From Sordaria brevicollis (taxonomy: Eukaryota; Ascomycota; Sordariomycetes; Sordariales; Sordariaceae), in contig JAUTDP010000010.1 in assembly GCA_033439795.1 (NCBI GenBank), positions 2,170,001 to 2,234,000 on the forward strand: a DNA stretch of 64,000 nt, given 5' to 3'. Position numbers and translations under genes: made by a program. The notes under the pieces are model-generated. The model was not told where the DNA came from and did not search any database. It saw nothing but the letters and a program-made list of their open reading frames with translations. Of this stretch, positions 25,452 to 36,851 are shown one piece after another. Position 1 is the stretch's first letter; the number at the start of each line of letters is the position of its first letter.

Positions 25452-25519
25452 TTATAGGAGTACTTTTTTGTCGTTTATAGCTAAATCGCACAAAATCGCC
25501 TTAGACCTGCTACTGTAGA
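25452..25519 (-). repeat. Right terminus of element B, type X
   Basis: On the minus strand it reads TTCTACAGTAGCAGGTCT, a spacer, then TTTTGTGCGATTTAGC and CGACAAAAAAGTACTCC. It pairs with 7499-7573 across the inner part, and with the X end of element A at 6733-6778 across the outer part. Confidence 0.8.
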
Positions 25520-26922
25520 AATGGTATCCCTGGGCGCTGATTGGTTGTGTGGGTGTTGGAGTGGGGGTGGTGGGGCAGCGCCCGGGGGTGCCGTTTCGGA
25601 GGTAGGTAGGTTTGAGAATTGAGATTAGGAACCATTTGGGTGGGAAAATAGCCAGGGCATTAGCTAGTGTGAAAGTGTGTGCTCAGTGCCGGTTTTTCTG
25701 CCAGTACCACCAAAAAAAAACACACATGTCCATCGATGGAAGGAAAGCTCTTTCCTTCCGCCTGGCTAGCTCTGGCTTTTTGCATTTGCTCTTTCCATTT
25801 GCATGCCTTCTTTTCCCCCCATTGAATGCCGCTGTTTTACTGTCTCTGTTTCCCCCCCGCTCCACTCGTGGCCCAATCGTCCCCAATCCAAGAACCGGAA
25901 TTCAATCCCAATCGTCAACTTTCCTAAATCCTTTTCCACCCGGTAGTAGCCTCTCCGTCCGTGTAGCCAGCAGCAGCTGTCCGTCCGCGGCCGTTGTCTC
26001 ACAGACACACACCTTTTTTGTTGTACTCGGAGACAAAAAAACACCTCCTCCATTGCTCAGCTCACCCCCTTATCCCGGGGAACTGGATCGCTGCCCCCAA
26101 CCTACCATAACCTACCTTTTACTCGGGAACCCAAGCAATAACCACCTGGCATCCATCCCATCATCTGCCATCCACATTTCATCCCAATCCCCATCCATCT
26201 CATCCACTCGTCTGCATCGGCAGCTCCCAATAGCTCGCACAACAAGTACCCAGTCATCTCTCACAGATCCCAGTACACTAGACTACTGTACCGAGCTTGT
26301 CCGAGCCTGGCCTGTCAGTCCAGTCTGTCATCAGTCTGTTGCTGTTCCAGTCCCAGTTCCGCTTTCCTGGGTCGACAGCAAGCCGAGTCTTGGGTCCAGC
26401 TTCTATTGATCAAAAAGCAGAAGCCCAAATCTCACACGCCCCCCCCGCTAGCACCGGAACACCAATCCAAGCCTTCCCAAGCGCTGGCGGCTTCTCACTT
26501 CCTAGTGATCAGCCAACGCTCCGCTTGCGAAATAAAGCTGTCCGGGTCTGGGGAAGGGAGCCGAGAATGCGCTGGGCTAGCAGCCTACTAGTATCGCTTC
26601 CATCCTCGTCCACTCGCCCCAGCGAGAGCCCAGTCTACCCAGCATCCTCGCCTGCTCATTGATGGGTGTGGAGTCAGGGCCTCCTTACTAGAGGATTGCC
26701 ATCCCCCATACCTTCTCGGGGGTGTCCACCGTCTCTGGTCGTCTCCATCCCAAGCTCCATCTCTGTTTCTCTTTCCATCAAAACCAACCGACTTCCCTCC
26801 CGTCCTCTCGACCCCAGTCCCCTGTGCCATCATCAGCCTTACAAGTATCATCCTTTCAACAATCCATCAACATCAACAACAGAAACCATCCCGTCGAGCT
26901 GTCATTGCTGCCTCGCTCCACA
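25520..26922 (+). promoter_or_regulatory. Upstream region / long CT-rich leader of the 26923 gene
   Basis: This is about 1.4 kb of unmutated DNA between element B and the first coding exon. It is rich in CT/CA runs and short overlapping ORFs without domains, as in long 5' leaders of Neurospora regulatory genes. Several ATGs precede 26923, so uORF control is possible. The transcription start cannot be placed from sequence alone. An open frame of 265 codons at 25612-26409 is Pro/Ser-rich and is judged non-coding. Confidence 0.5.
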
Positions 26923-28004
26923 ATGGAGGCCCTCAACATGCTCGACTTCAGGTACTGCGGCCTGGTTCTCCGCCGCGACCTCGACCTCTTTTACGACAAG
27001 TACGACGGCGAGCCGACTCTCTTCGACGAGTTCGTCTCAATTGAACAACATGATGATGAAAGGTCAGTCAATCGACGACAAGTATGTCAGACCTTGGGCC
27101 ACATGGCAGCTGACACTGACATGACCGACATCAGCGTTACACAAAGTTTCTCATCCATTTGGCAACAACGACCGCTATCCGATTCGACGCCGCCTTCAAG
27201 CCCGACTGTTTCACGAGAACCATTTCAGTTCCACGGCATCTGTCACAGCAATGATTCTTCCGATTCCAGAACGCCTCTTTCCGGCTAACTTCTGTGGAGC
27301 CTTGGGTCGCTATCGGTGTTGGATGTTTTCGTGAAGAGGCCGGAGCGATACGAACATGTCGCAGTTCCTTTGAGTTCCGATCTGTACATGGAGCGGGAGG
27401 AAGCATATGTCGACTACATCCCGTGTCCAGGTTCCGGTCCTGGCTCGCCCGCTCTCAGTGTTTTGTCCGAAGCCGACCTCCCCGAAATCATCGACGAGTT
27501 CCCCAAGATCGACGACAGCCGACCAGTGGTTACCGAAATTGAGCCGACTGAGGAGGAGAAGAGCAAGGCTGAGGTAGCAGAGATTGAATCAGTCAAGATT
27601 GAAATCAAGATGGAGGAGCGATCGATGTCCATGCAGCCCAGCCAGACTCGCGATTGGCTTGCAACCGTGCTTGAGAAGAGACAGCAGACACCCGAGAACG
27701 AGAAGTTGTCTGCGGCTCTTACCGCTCAGGCCGCATTCGACGAGGAGCAATTGAAGAAGGCAGTGTACGTGATGAGAATGATCGCCCTTTTGATGGATGG
27801 ATTGAAACTGACAAATGACACAGTCGGGACCAACGTCGCCAGGCCGAGCTCTGCAAACCCCGTCTCAACAAGCGCACCCGTATGCGTTCCAGCGTTCCGC
27901 CCCAGAGTCGCAAGAAGGCAAAGAACACGTCGCGGCAACCACGATCACCACCTGTACCCGAGCAACATTCGCAGTATCCGCCGCATCAAGGATGGACTGG
28001 TTGA
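26923..28004 (+). CDS. Hypothetical protein with basic C-terminus, three exons
   Basis: Proposed exons are 26923-27062, 27300-27764 and 27824-28004, giving 261 residues. The start has a good context (CACAATGG). Intron 1 (237 bp) has donor GTCAGT and branch GCTAAC just before its AG. Intron 2 (59 bp) has GTACGT, branch CTGAC and CACAG. Both joins keep the frame. The N-terminus (MEALNMLDFRYCGLVLRR) is ordered, the middle is acidic (Glu-rich near residues 115-150), and the C-terminus is basic and Pro/Gln-rich with KRTRMRS and RKKAKN, suggesting a nuclear protein. I do not recognise the family. A shorter intron 27063-27134 is also possible and would give a different, earlier-stopping C-terminus. 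The long leader and 3' region suggest a regulated gene. Elements A and B may separate it from part of its upstream DNA. Confidence 0.6.
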
Positions 28005-30084
28005 AGGGAAGGAAATTGTCAACACAGACCACCACCACCACCACCGAGAAAGTGAGCAAGGGGAGGAAGCGGCAAGGGGGAAATTGGATCGAGTGTTACC
28101 GCTACTTCCATCTTCGACTCACGCCTGTCATTTGAAAGTACGATGGCGGAATTGGATATCGAGGTTCATCGAAACCCAGCACCAGCTCATCCGAATCATC
28201 GTCTCGATCGTCGACAGTTTTTAACGACACCCGACGACATCAAAACCAATCCTGCGTCAATCAGGGCCGGGCCTCACAATCATTCGACCAGGCAGCCGAA
28301 CGAGCGACAGGATGTTTGCTTCACGCACTTCGGCCAATATGGGCCACCGAACAACACCATTGCCCCTCAATACACGGGAACGGGGTTTTGGGAGATCTTT
28401 TCGTCTGCTCGGATCGGATCCGTACACAGCGATGACCGATACGACAGTTCAGTTTCTGTGCCACATCATCATTATCACAAATGCATTTTGGCACCAAAGC
28501 AAACTCTCTCACACAATCACTCACAACATCAACAATACCCACACTTCTTGTACACACACACACACACCGACACCCACCAACTCGTTTTATGGATTGTCTT
28601 CTTTTTTGTATTGTCTTTTTATCATCAACAACAGATACCCGATTTCTCGCAAGCATTTTGTATGGTTCTAGCCTTTTTAGCGAGAAAAGAATTACTGTGT
28701 ATATCTTTTGACATCATTCGCTCGTTTTTGCTCATTCGCATGCTTTGCCCACACATATTTGTTCGCAACGCACGCTAGCCGGCCGCACACTCGTTTTATG
28801 GTCATTAGCAATCATCATCCTCATTCATCATGCCACAGCACATCACTCTACTTCTACAAATGTCTAGAATGGGCATATCAGTTGGTTACGGATAATTTTG
28901 GAAAGTTAGCATTAGCATCACAGCACTCAGTTATGAAAATTGAATACTTAACCCCCTCAAACTAAAATATTTGCTATGCGTTCAAACAGTGAGGGACCGT
29001 GAGATAGATGTAAATGAGATGGCATGACAACTTGAAAGCACAAGCAAATTGTCCTTCCGGGCTTATTGTAAAGCACATTTAACACATTGAACAGAGCACC
29101 AATAACAATCGCACACAAGCGAATGGCTCCAAAGGGAATACAAAGCGGTGAACGGCGAGATTGAGTTCAATGGGCTAGAACAGACACTGAATGGACCCCA
29201 CGGACACCGAACGGCTTGGGTGGGATATTCTAAAACCGCCACATCCTGCAACCACTTGACCGGCGAGCAAACAACGGCAACCAGAGCGACAAGTGGAACA
29301 CCGACTGTACGGCCTGGTAGCATCTAAGTTACCGGGGCGAGTGCATCCTTCCTCTTCACAAGCCTTTCGTACCGTTGACAGCTTGACAGACCGGCGATAA
29401 CGACAATTTGATGGCGAAGACAGCAGGGCATGGCGGTTTGTTGAAGTGCTAGAGAGTAAGTTGTCTTTTGGGTTGGTTTGTACTCAGCACACATTTCACA
29501 TGGGCAGTGCAAGTGTACTCCTTATGTCTTCAAAGCCGACCGTTTAACTAGTGATTCGGCGAGTAGGTGTATAAAGACGGTCCGTAGGGCATGAAGGGCA
29601 TTGAGGGCATGAAAAGGTGGCAATTGACTATATTTTGTGAACAATTGGGATGCTTTGCATGCTCCTTCTCACAGCAGTTTTCCCACTTTTTGACAGACCG
29701 GCGACGACGATACTTAAGGATTGACAGCGATGGGGCTGGATGGTATCATGATAAAGGCATGTAAGGGCGCTTTGTGGATTGTGCGCCTGAATGCCCGAGT
29801 GCCCGGAGACTACCCTTCGCGCCGGCGCAGCACCAGTGAAGCAACGCAGTGAAGCAACGCAGTGAAGCACATGGCAACAGGGCCTCGAAGCCCCAGGGCA
29901 CAGGGACGCCGAGGGTCGCCGGCCAGAGAGTGCACCCAGGAAGCAGAGGACGCACAGATGGGGGCCAAAGGGACACCTTGGGACATCGTGGGCATGGATT
30001 GAAACGATACATAGGGACGAAGACCACAAAAGAAAACGGCCGTGAATACGGATAAGAAGAAGGAGCTACTGTGTGAAGACGCCC
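28005..30084. other. 3' region and intergenic DNA, no gene seen
   Basis: The first kilobase probably includes the 3' UTR of the preceding gene and holds a CA run (about 28551-28566). At 29831-29866 the 13-bp unit GCAACGCAGTGAA is repeated about three times. TTGACAGACCGGCGA occurs twice (near 29387 and 29690), hinting at old duplication. Open frames here are short, Cys/Arg-rich and without domains. Confidence 0.5.
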
Positions 30085-30099
30085 AGGGAGGACTAAATC

Positions 30100-30140
30100 T
30101 ACGGAGGCCATTGTGTTGGTCGGTTTCAAAAAAACTTTGG
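30100..30140 (+). repeat. Left terminal inverted repeat of element C
   Basis: It starts TACGGAGGCCATTGTGTTGG and ends with a 7-A run and CTTTGG. It is repeated inverted at 36811-36851 with near identity. Confidence 0.85.
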
Positions 30141-30479
30141 TCACTACTAAAAAACGTTTGGCCCGTGCGCACAACTGGTCTACAAGTGTCAGGGCAAATA
30201 ACAAACGCCCTATACATATACACCTCTTTAGTAAATAAATATAAAGATTATTCAAAACCCTTAACCTTATACTACATTTATTAACCTTATACTATTCTAC
30301 TTTAACTATAATAATACTATTACTACAATCCGCACTATTATTACTTATAATACCTCCTAAATAAATTATAATTAAGGATACTACTATTACTATACTTAAA
30401 ATAGCCCTACGTCCGCCCCTAATAACCTTACGCCTACTTCCTATCCTGAAAACCGTCTTTACGTAATTTATTTAGAAGG

Positions 30480-31720
30480 GGGAATTTATTATAAAGGGTA
30501 TAAAAAATGCCGATAATATTCCTAAAATATTAAAAGACGTTACTAATAAGGTTAAAGAATTTCAGTACTTTATTACGAGAATTATAAACGACGGTCCCGA
30601 AGAAGTTATCAATATTTATACTAAGAATAAAGTAATATTATTTATTAATATTAAAAAATATTATTTAAAGGGAATTAACGCTAATTAATATTAATAAATT
30701 ATTCTCTGCGAATTATTTTTTAAAATATATTAAAAGCCCTACGTAAATGAGAAAGTATCGTCGATTTTATACTTTACGCGTATTGAATACTTTGTAGGCC
30801 TTATTTATTATTTTTTTATAGTAATTATCGAAAATAGAATTTGCGATTTATATAAATATATTATTAACCCCGGCCTATTTATAATATATTTTTAGGGTAA
30901 TAAAGAAATTTTGTAAGGAATTTACTTTAATTATTATATAAAATATAAAGAATATATTTATTCCTTCTATAAAAGTAAATTTTATTAAAATTATTTCTTA
31001 ATATTAAATTTCTAACGTTATTTTATAAAAATCGAAGAGGAAATTACTACCGAATTAGCCGCCGACGATAACGATTATCCTAAATTCACTATAGAAAACG
31101 TTTAAAATAGCGATATTATAAATATTAAAAAGGGAATTAAATAAATCCGCAAAATAATTAATAAGCGCGCTAAGTAAATAAAGGAATCCGATTAAATAAA
31201 TTATATTATTGCCTTTAACTCTATTCTAAAAAAAAGTTTATTATATTCCGATTTATTTTAGCCTTAATTTGAGTTTTTTATACAATATCCCTATTCTACA
31301 ATTAATTATATTATTTTCTAAATTTAAAAGAGGTATATTAATTAATTTTAAATAACGTTTTTTTTCTTTAATTTATATTATTATAACTATTTTCAAAATA
31401 TTTATTATAATTCTCTATTAAGTATTAATCCCCCTTCTTCTTCTTTATCTTTCAATATAGCCTCCTAACGTTATAAAATTACTAACGTTCCTTATAAATA
31501 TTATTTAGTAGAATACCTTACTTAAAAAATATATAATAAATATAATAAGCGTATTATTACTAAAACCCCTCCTCCTTTTTCGTAACCTTCTATTATTATT
31601 ATTATTAATAATAATTTTCCTATATATTCTCCTACCCGCGATTTAAGTAATTTAATTATAATTAGCGCCGCTAACGGCTCTTTTAATTACTCCTCCGCTA
31701 TCCTTCTTTACGTTCGCCCA
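30480..31720 (+). pseudogene. RIP-destroyed reading frame in element C, plus strand
   Basis: A plus-strand frame beginning KNADNIPKILKDVTNKVKEF stays coherent over roughly 400 codons with mostly TAA/TAG stops. Its later part is Asn/Ser/Pro-rich. It includes an acidic stretch TELAADDNDYPKF. The order (structured part, then low-complexity part) would fit a gag-like or accessory protein, but no defining motif is seen. It may belong to an element nested within C. Confidence 0.35.
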
Positions 31721-33036
31721 TTAAAACGAACCTTTATTTAATTAAATATCGGTAATCGAAGTAATACTTTATCCGAATTAAATAAAATTAATATTACCTA
31801 TTAATAATTAATTACCGATTTATTTAATTAGAATAATAATATTCGCGTAAATAAGAATATTACTTTTTATTAATAGTTTAAAGAGGTAAAGACTATTATA
31901 ATTAAAAGGATTTTTATTTTTATAGACGTTAAAATTATCTGGATTTTAAAGATTTACTTTAAATCTTTTCTTTTTTACAATTACTATAATAATTATATTT
32001 ATTTTATTTCCTAAATTAGTATTTAATTTCGTTTCGTATAAAATTATCCCTCTAATTTCGATATTAAAACGTTTAAATTCGTCGGTATTAATCCTTATTC
32101 AATTAATAGCAAAATTTAATTTAATAATTTTAATTTCGATAAAATTAAATCTATTACTATTAAATAATTTCGTATAAAAATCGAAGTTATTAGTAAAATT
32201 AAGAATAATACGCCTTTAATTATTAATTTCTTATTAATTATTAAAATAGCCGAAGAAATTAACGAATTTAAAAATCCGGGTCGTATTATTCCTAAACGTA
32301 TTCGTAAATATACTACAAGCCTTAATACCTTCTTTAATTCTTTATTAAAACGCCGTAAGCGGATTATTATTTCTATTATTAATTAAATTGCAATTCTTAT
32401 TAAGGAAGAGTAAAACGTTAATAAATAACGACCGATTAAAAAAGAGGAAGCTATTACGCCCGTAAAAAAGGTTACACCTATTCTTTAAATTAAAAAAGAA
32501 TTTCGTTTAAATATTTAACCTAAAGAAATAATAGTCGGCAATTTAGAGTAAGAATAAGCGGTAAAGTAAGAATATATATAATTACCGCCGTTTTTATAAT
32601 AAGAAATTATACCTTTGGAATAAATTAAGGGTAAGGATAATATAATTACGCTGGATAAGGTAGAAGATAAGGTATTTTATAATTTTTTTAATAATTTTAG
32701 TAATATAATTAACCTAATTAATATTAATAAGGTGCTAATTACGAAGGTAAGCGTACAAACCCCAAAGAGGTTAATTAATATTAATCGAAGTAATAATATT
32801 TTGCCCGAAAACGTTGAAATACTATTTACCCTTTTAATATATAGTCGTAAACGTTAATTTCCAATTTCTTGTAGTAGAATTTTATATAATAGAGTATATA
32901 GAAATAAAATTATTATTTTAATTTTTATTTTTCCTTTTTTTTGGTTTTTTTTTTTGCTTTTACTTTTTTTTTTCTTTTTTAAAATATTATTTTAAATATA
33001 TATATTTAAATTAACGGTAGGAAAAATAATAATAAT

Positions 33037-33100
33037 ACCATATGGTATAGTGGTTATAAAATTGAAATAACTTTTTAAAAAGTCGTGAATTCGAATAAGT
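33037..33100 (+). repeat. RIP-decayed tRNA-like sequence (possible SINE head)
   Basis: ATGGTATAGTGGTTATAAAA resembles a tRNA D-arm with A box. GTCGTGAATTCGAATAAG about 30 nt later resembles a T-arm with B box after C-to-T change. A T-run follows, as for a Pol III terminator. The helices no longer pair, so it is not a working tRNA. Confidence 0.5.
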
Positions 33101-33475
33101 TTTTTTTCTTTTTTTAAAATATTATTTTTTTAATAACTTTTTTTATAAGTAAATTATATATAATACTATTAATAAAAATATTTTATTTTATTTATATTAT
33201 AAATTTTATTTATAAATATTATACTCTAATAATTTTCAAATTAAAATAATAAAGAAAAGAAATAAAAAAGGAATAAAAAAGAAAAAAAAAGAATTAAAGG
33301 AAATGAATAAGTATTAAACGACGAAGAAGTAAATACGAAAAGACTTTTTTATAATATATAATATTTTTATTTATAAATATTTATTTACTTGAAAATTATT
33401 AAAGAATTTAAAATTATAAATATCTTTTTTTTATTTTTATATATATTTATTTTAAAATATTCTTTTCAATATAAT

Positions 33476-33488
33476 TAATAATAATAAT

Positions 33489-33535
<47 letters not shown>

Positions 33536-33554
33536 GTAATAATAATAATAATTG
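33476..33554. repeat. (TAA)n microsatellite
   Basis: A nearly pure AAT/TAA trinucleotide run of about 80 bp with a few interruptions lies midway between the two facing tRNA-like relics. Confidence 0.9.
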
Positions 33555-33626
33555 TTATCATTATCATTATCTTAATAAATAATTTATTAAATAAAAATAA
33601 AAAAGAAAAAAAAAAAAGAAAAAAAT

Positions 33627-33690
33627 ATTATTCGAATTTATAACCTCTTGAAAATTAATTTACTTTCTAAACCATTACGCTATAGTAATT
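33627..33690 (-). repeat. Second RIP-decayed tRNA-like sequence, opposite strand
   Basis: On the minus strand CTATAGCGTAATGGTTTAGA is followed by GGTTATAAATTCGAATAA and a T-rich run, the same A-box/B-box/T-run order as at 33037. The two copies face each other about 530 bp apart. Confidence 0.45.
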
Positions 33691-34299
33691 ATTTTTATTA
33701 TACTATAAAACTTATTAATTATATAACTACGTTTGTCCCGTACGTTAATCTACTTTAATTAATATTTATAAACATTAATATATATTATTTTACGCTATAA
33801 ACTAATAATTTAATTTAAATTACGTTCTGCTATTTCTTTCTCAAATTAAAATTAATTATTTATAAAGTATTTATTATTTTATTAATATCCCCCCTAACGT
33901 TCTTAATTAATTCCTTTAATTCCTCGAATCTTCCCGTCGGTATTTCGTATATATTTAATTACGGCTCTTATATAAAATGGTAATACGTTTCAAATTTCGC
34001 TTGTAAATATTTATATTCTATACGAAAAAGCGATTTTTCCGAATTAATTACGTAAAGCGTATAATCCTTTATAAATTCCTCGTATAAATTTATTATATTT
34101 TATAGTAAATAGTAATTAAATTTAAAAGTATTTACTTCCGAAATTCTTTTTAAGTATTTAAACCTTATTTAATTTAATTCGATGCGGTAATTAATTGTAA
34201 TTCTTTTATTATAATTATAATATAATTCGACGGGCTTTCCTATAATAATATAACGTTTCTAGCGTTAATTATAAATTGTATATTAATTTTAATATTTGA

Positions 34300-35580
34300 A
34301 AAAAACTTTAAATTCGCTCCGGATTTAGGGTATAAAAATATATAGTAGAGTAATATAATTTTTAATCTTTCCGTATATTTAAAGGTCTATATATTCGAAT
34401 TTCTAGAAATATTCTTATAAAAGTTAAATTAAAATTAATTAACGTTTTTTAAGAGAATTTATATTCTAAAATCGTCCGCGGTTATTATAAAATTAATTTT
34501 ATTAATTTTTAATACGTTAATTCGCCGTATTCTTTCCTCGTATAAAAATATCCGTTAAATATATTTATATATCGATTATTTACGTCGGTAATATTTAACC
34601 TTTATTAATAATATCGTAACGGATAATAATATTTTCTATTAATAATTTTTATTCGAAAATTATAATATATTCGGGTAAAATATACTTCGGTTTTAAAATT
34701 TTTAAATTTTATACCCCGAATATAAAATAATATATACTTATTACGATTATATTTATTTTATTACTATAATTAAATTTAAATTAATAAAGGATAAAGCTTC
34801 GTTCTTTAATTATTTTAATAAATTACATAAAGATAAATTTTTACATTATTCCCGATATACCGGTATAAAATTAAGGGATATAACGAAAATAGGTATTAAT
34901 ATTTACGTAAATTTTAATGCTCTAACGTTATAATTTCAAATATATATCGATATACTATATATAATTAGGGCTTAATACAATCCAACCTCTCTTTTTATAT
35001 ATTATATTTATAATTTTCTCCTTAACGGCTTTAGGAAAAAAGCTTTTAAAGTAAGCGTAAAATAATTCGTAAAGAATAAAAAAATTATATTATTTTTTAA
35101 AATAAAATTAGAATTCCTATTTATTTATACGGCGAATAAAGTAGGTAAAATTATCGCGGCGAACTTTTTTAAAAATTTCGCAAATTTAACGAAATTTTTC
35201 TTCTATTGTATTAAAAGAATATTTATAAAAGATTCCTAAACTTTTATATAAAAATTATAAACTTTAAAAAAAGATTTAAAATCCCTTTATTATAAGTAAA
35301 TTAAAAATTTCTTCGTCGGTAATTATAATTTCGAAATATAATTTACGAATTTTTTCTTCTAAATTTTCCGTTATTTCTATCCTTAGTCCGGCTTTTTTAG
35401 GAACGTTATAATTTTTTATAAAGCGTTATAAAATTGTACGGAAAATATTAATACCGAAAGATTATTTAAAAACTTTATAAATATTAGGTATTATTTATTT
35501 ATCCGTATAAGCGTTAAGAATAAAATCCTTATAAGGAAGAAGGTTAATACGGTAACGACCTATTAAAATTATAAGTATTA
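34300..35580 (-). pseudogene. RIP-destroyed integrase-core (rve/DDE) transposase of element C
   Basis: The minus-strand frame from about 35580 downwards opens with LPYKDFILNAYTD and then SFGINIFRTILQRFIKNYNV, like an N-terminal helix-turn-helix region. This is followed by GLRIEITENLEEKIRKLYFE. Further on, near 34990-34800, it reads GPNYI-stop-YIDIYLKL, then NINTYFRYIP and FYTGISG. This matches the order I know from fungal integrase-core proteins, where an aromatic, an Asp and GYLKL are followed by IDAYSRYI and YxGIS. The changes are those RIP makes: Trp or Gln codons to stop, Asp to Asn, Ser to Phe. The rest of the catalytic core is too decayed to place. It is inactive. Confidence 0.55.
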
Positions 35581-35878
35581 ATAGTAAAGTATTAAAAAAA
35601 ATATTAAAAATAAGGGATAGAAGGTGTATTATAAGTAATAAAAACTAATAGTAGTAAAAATTTTCGTAAAGTATTAATTAAAATTAAGAAATATAAATCA
35701 ATTTTAAAGGACGGTATATAAAGTATTTTAATATTATTTAAAGCTTTTTAATATAAATTAATCTTTTTCTTTATTATTTATAATTATATTTTGTAATATT
35801 ATTTTAAACGAAAAAACTTTCCTAAATTTAAATTCCTTATTTTCTAAATATTATTAAAATAAAATTATAAAACCCTAT

Positions 35879-36200
35879 TTACTTCTTCGGAATACGAATT
35901 CCTTTACTTCTTTTCTTAATAGGGGTAACGGCGGTAATAACGGCGGCGGCGGCCAAAACCTTATAGCGAGTAATTTCGCCAATTAAAATAGCTTCCTTCT
36001 TATAAAATTAATTATCGGTATATTTATTAAATTCCGAACGATTCTTCTAATATTTTTATTTACCCTTCTTTTATTACTCTTTAATAGTTTTTTATTCGTT
36101 AATAAAAATTTTCTAAGAGTATTTATTATTTTAATTCGAATAAATATAATAAGTATAAACGTTGCCGAAAATATCGACGGGGGGTATAACGTAACGTATA
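35879..36200 (-). pseudogene. C-terminal fragment of a second RIP-decayed ORF in element C
   Basis: The frame reads YKKEAILIGEITRYKVLAAA and ends KKRSKGIRIPKK followed by TAA at 35879-35881. It has TAA/TAG stops upstream that fit mutated Gln codons. A Lys/Gln-rich run then an Ala run is typical of a transposon-protein tail. It lies upstream of, and in the same orientation as, the integrase-core remnant. Confidence 0.4.
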
Positions 36201-36810
36201 ATAGGGTAATTAGTATTACCGCTAATATAATAATTATAGAAAAAAGGGCGGACGTATTCCGTAAAAAGGTAAATTATAATAACGTAAATTTAAACGGGGG
36301 TATCGAATTTGGGCAAAATTTTAATAGAACCAATTTTTCTAAACTTTTCTTTAGCGTTCTAAAGACGATAAATTTCCTTTAATATTAATTTAATTAAAAA
36401 TACTTTAATTAATATTATAATATATTAATATAATTAATTTATTTAATTATTGAAAAGGATTTATTTAGTAATTCTAACGGTGCTACGCTCGATTTTAATA
36501 AGGAGCTAAGCGGTTTATAGCTACTAATTCGCGTTTAGGTCGAACCGCGTAAGCGCGGCGGGTAAAACTTCTCCGTTATATATATAACGGGCTATAATAG
36601 TAATATTAGTAAGGTTATTATAATAGTTATTTAATTATTAATAACGTAAAAGTATAATAGTTGCGTAAGAGAATATTTACGAGTATTAGTACGCGAAGGA
36701 AGCGGGGTTATACCCTTACGCGTTTATTTTAATTACTAAATTGAATTCTACATTATACGCTATAGGCGCGGTTTTAATACCTGCAGGTGGCACGCGCTAC
36801 TGCACTTAGC

Positions 36811-36851
36811 GCCAAAATTTTTTGAAACCGACCAACACAATGGCCTCCGTA
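36811..36851 (-). repeat. Right terminal inverted repeat of element C
   Basis: It is the inverted match of 30100-30140, with 33-34 bp identical and then a one-base difference in the A-run. Confidence 0.85.

Larger units (their letters stand above)
7499..25519. mobile_element. Element B: 18 kb RIP-destroyed element with terminal inverted repeats
   Basis: Inverted ends at 7499-7573 and 25452-25519 bound about 18 kb of uniformly AT-rich DNA with strong CpA/TpG loss. The outer flanks are GC-rich and unique. No intact ORF remains. A few frames stay coherent apart from TAA/TAG, for example minus 19190-19420 and plus about 12560-12960. The palindrome-like motif TTCCTATAGGAATT recurs across the element, including in both ends. 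The size is far above ordinary Tc1/pogo or hAT elements, so it may be a large cargo-carrying DNA element or several nested ones. The family is unknown, and no tyrosine recombinase, polymerase or integrase was identified in it. Confidence 0.65.

Noticed and set aside
7499..25519. Calling element B a Starship, Maverick/Polinton or centromere piece
   Set aside because: No tyrosine recombinase, DNA polymerase or retroviral-type integrase could be read in it. It has defined inverted ends and a limited size, which argues against centromeric DNA, but the class stays open.
25612..26409. 265-codon plus-strand ORF upstream of the 26923 gene
   Set aside because: It is Ser/Pro/Leu-rich with no domain, in CT-rich leader-type DNA, and is better explained as untranslated leader.
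33037..33100. Functional tRNA gene
   Set aside because: The A and B boxes are recognisable, but acceptor and anticodon helices do not pair and the region is RIP-mutated.
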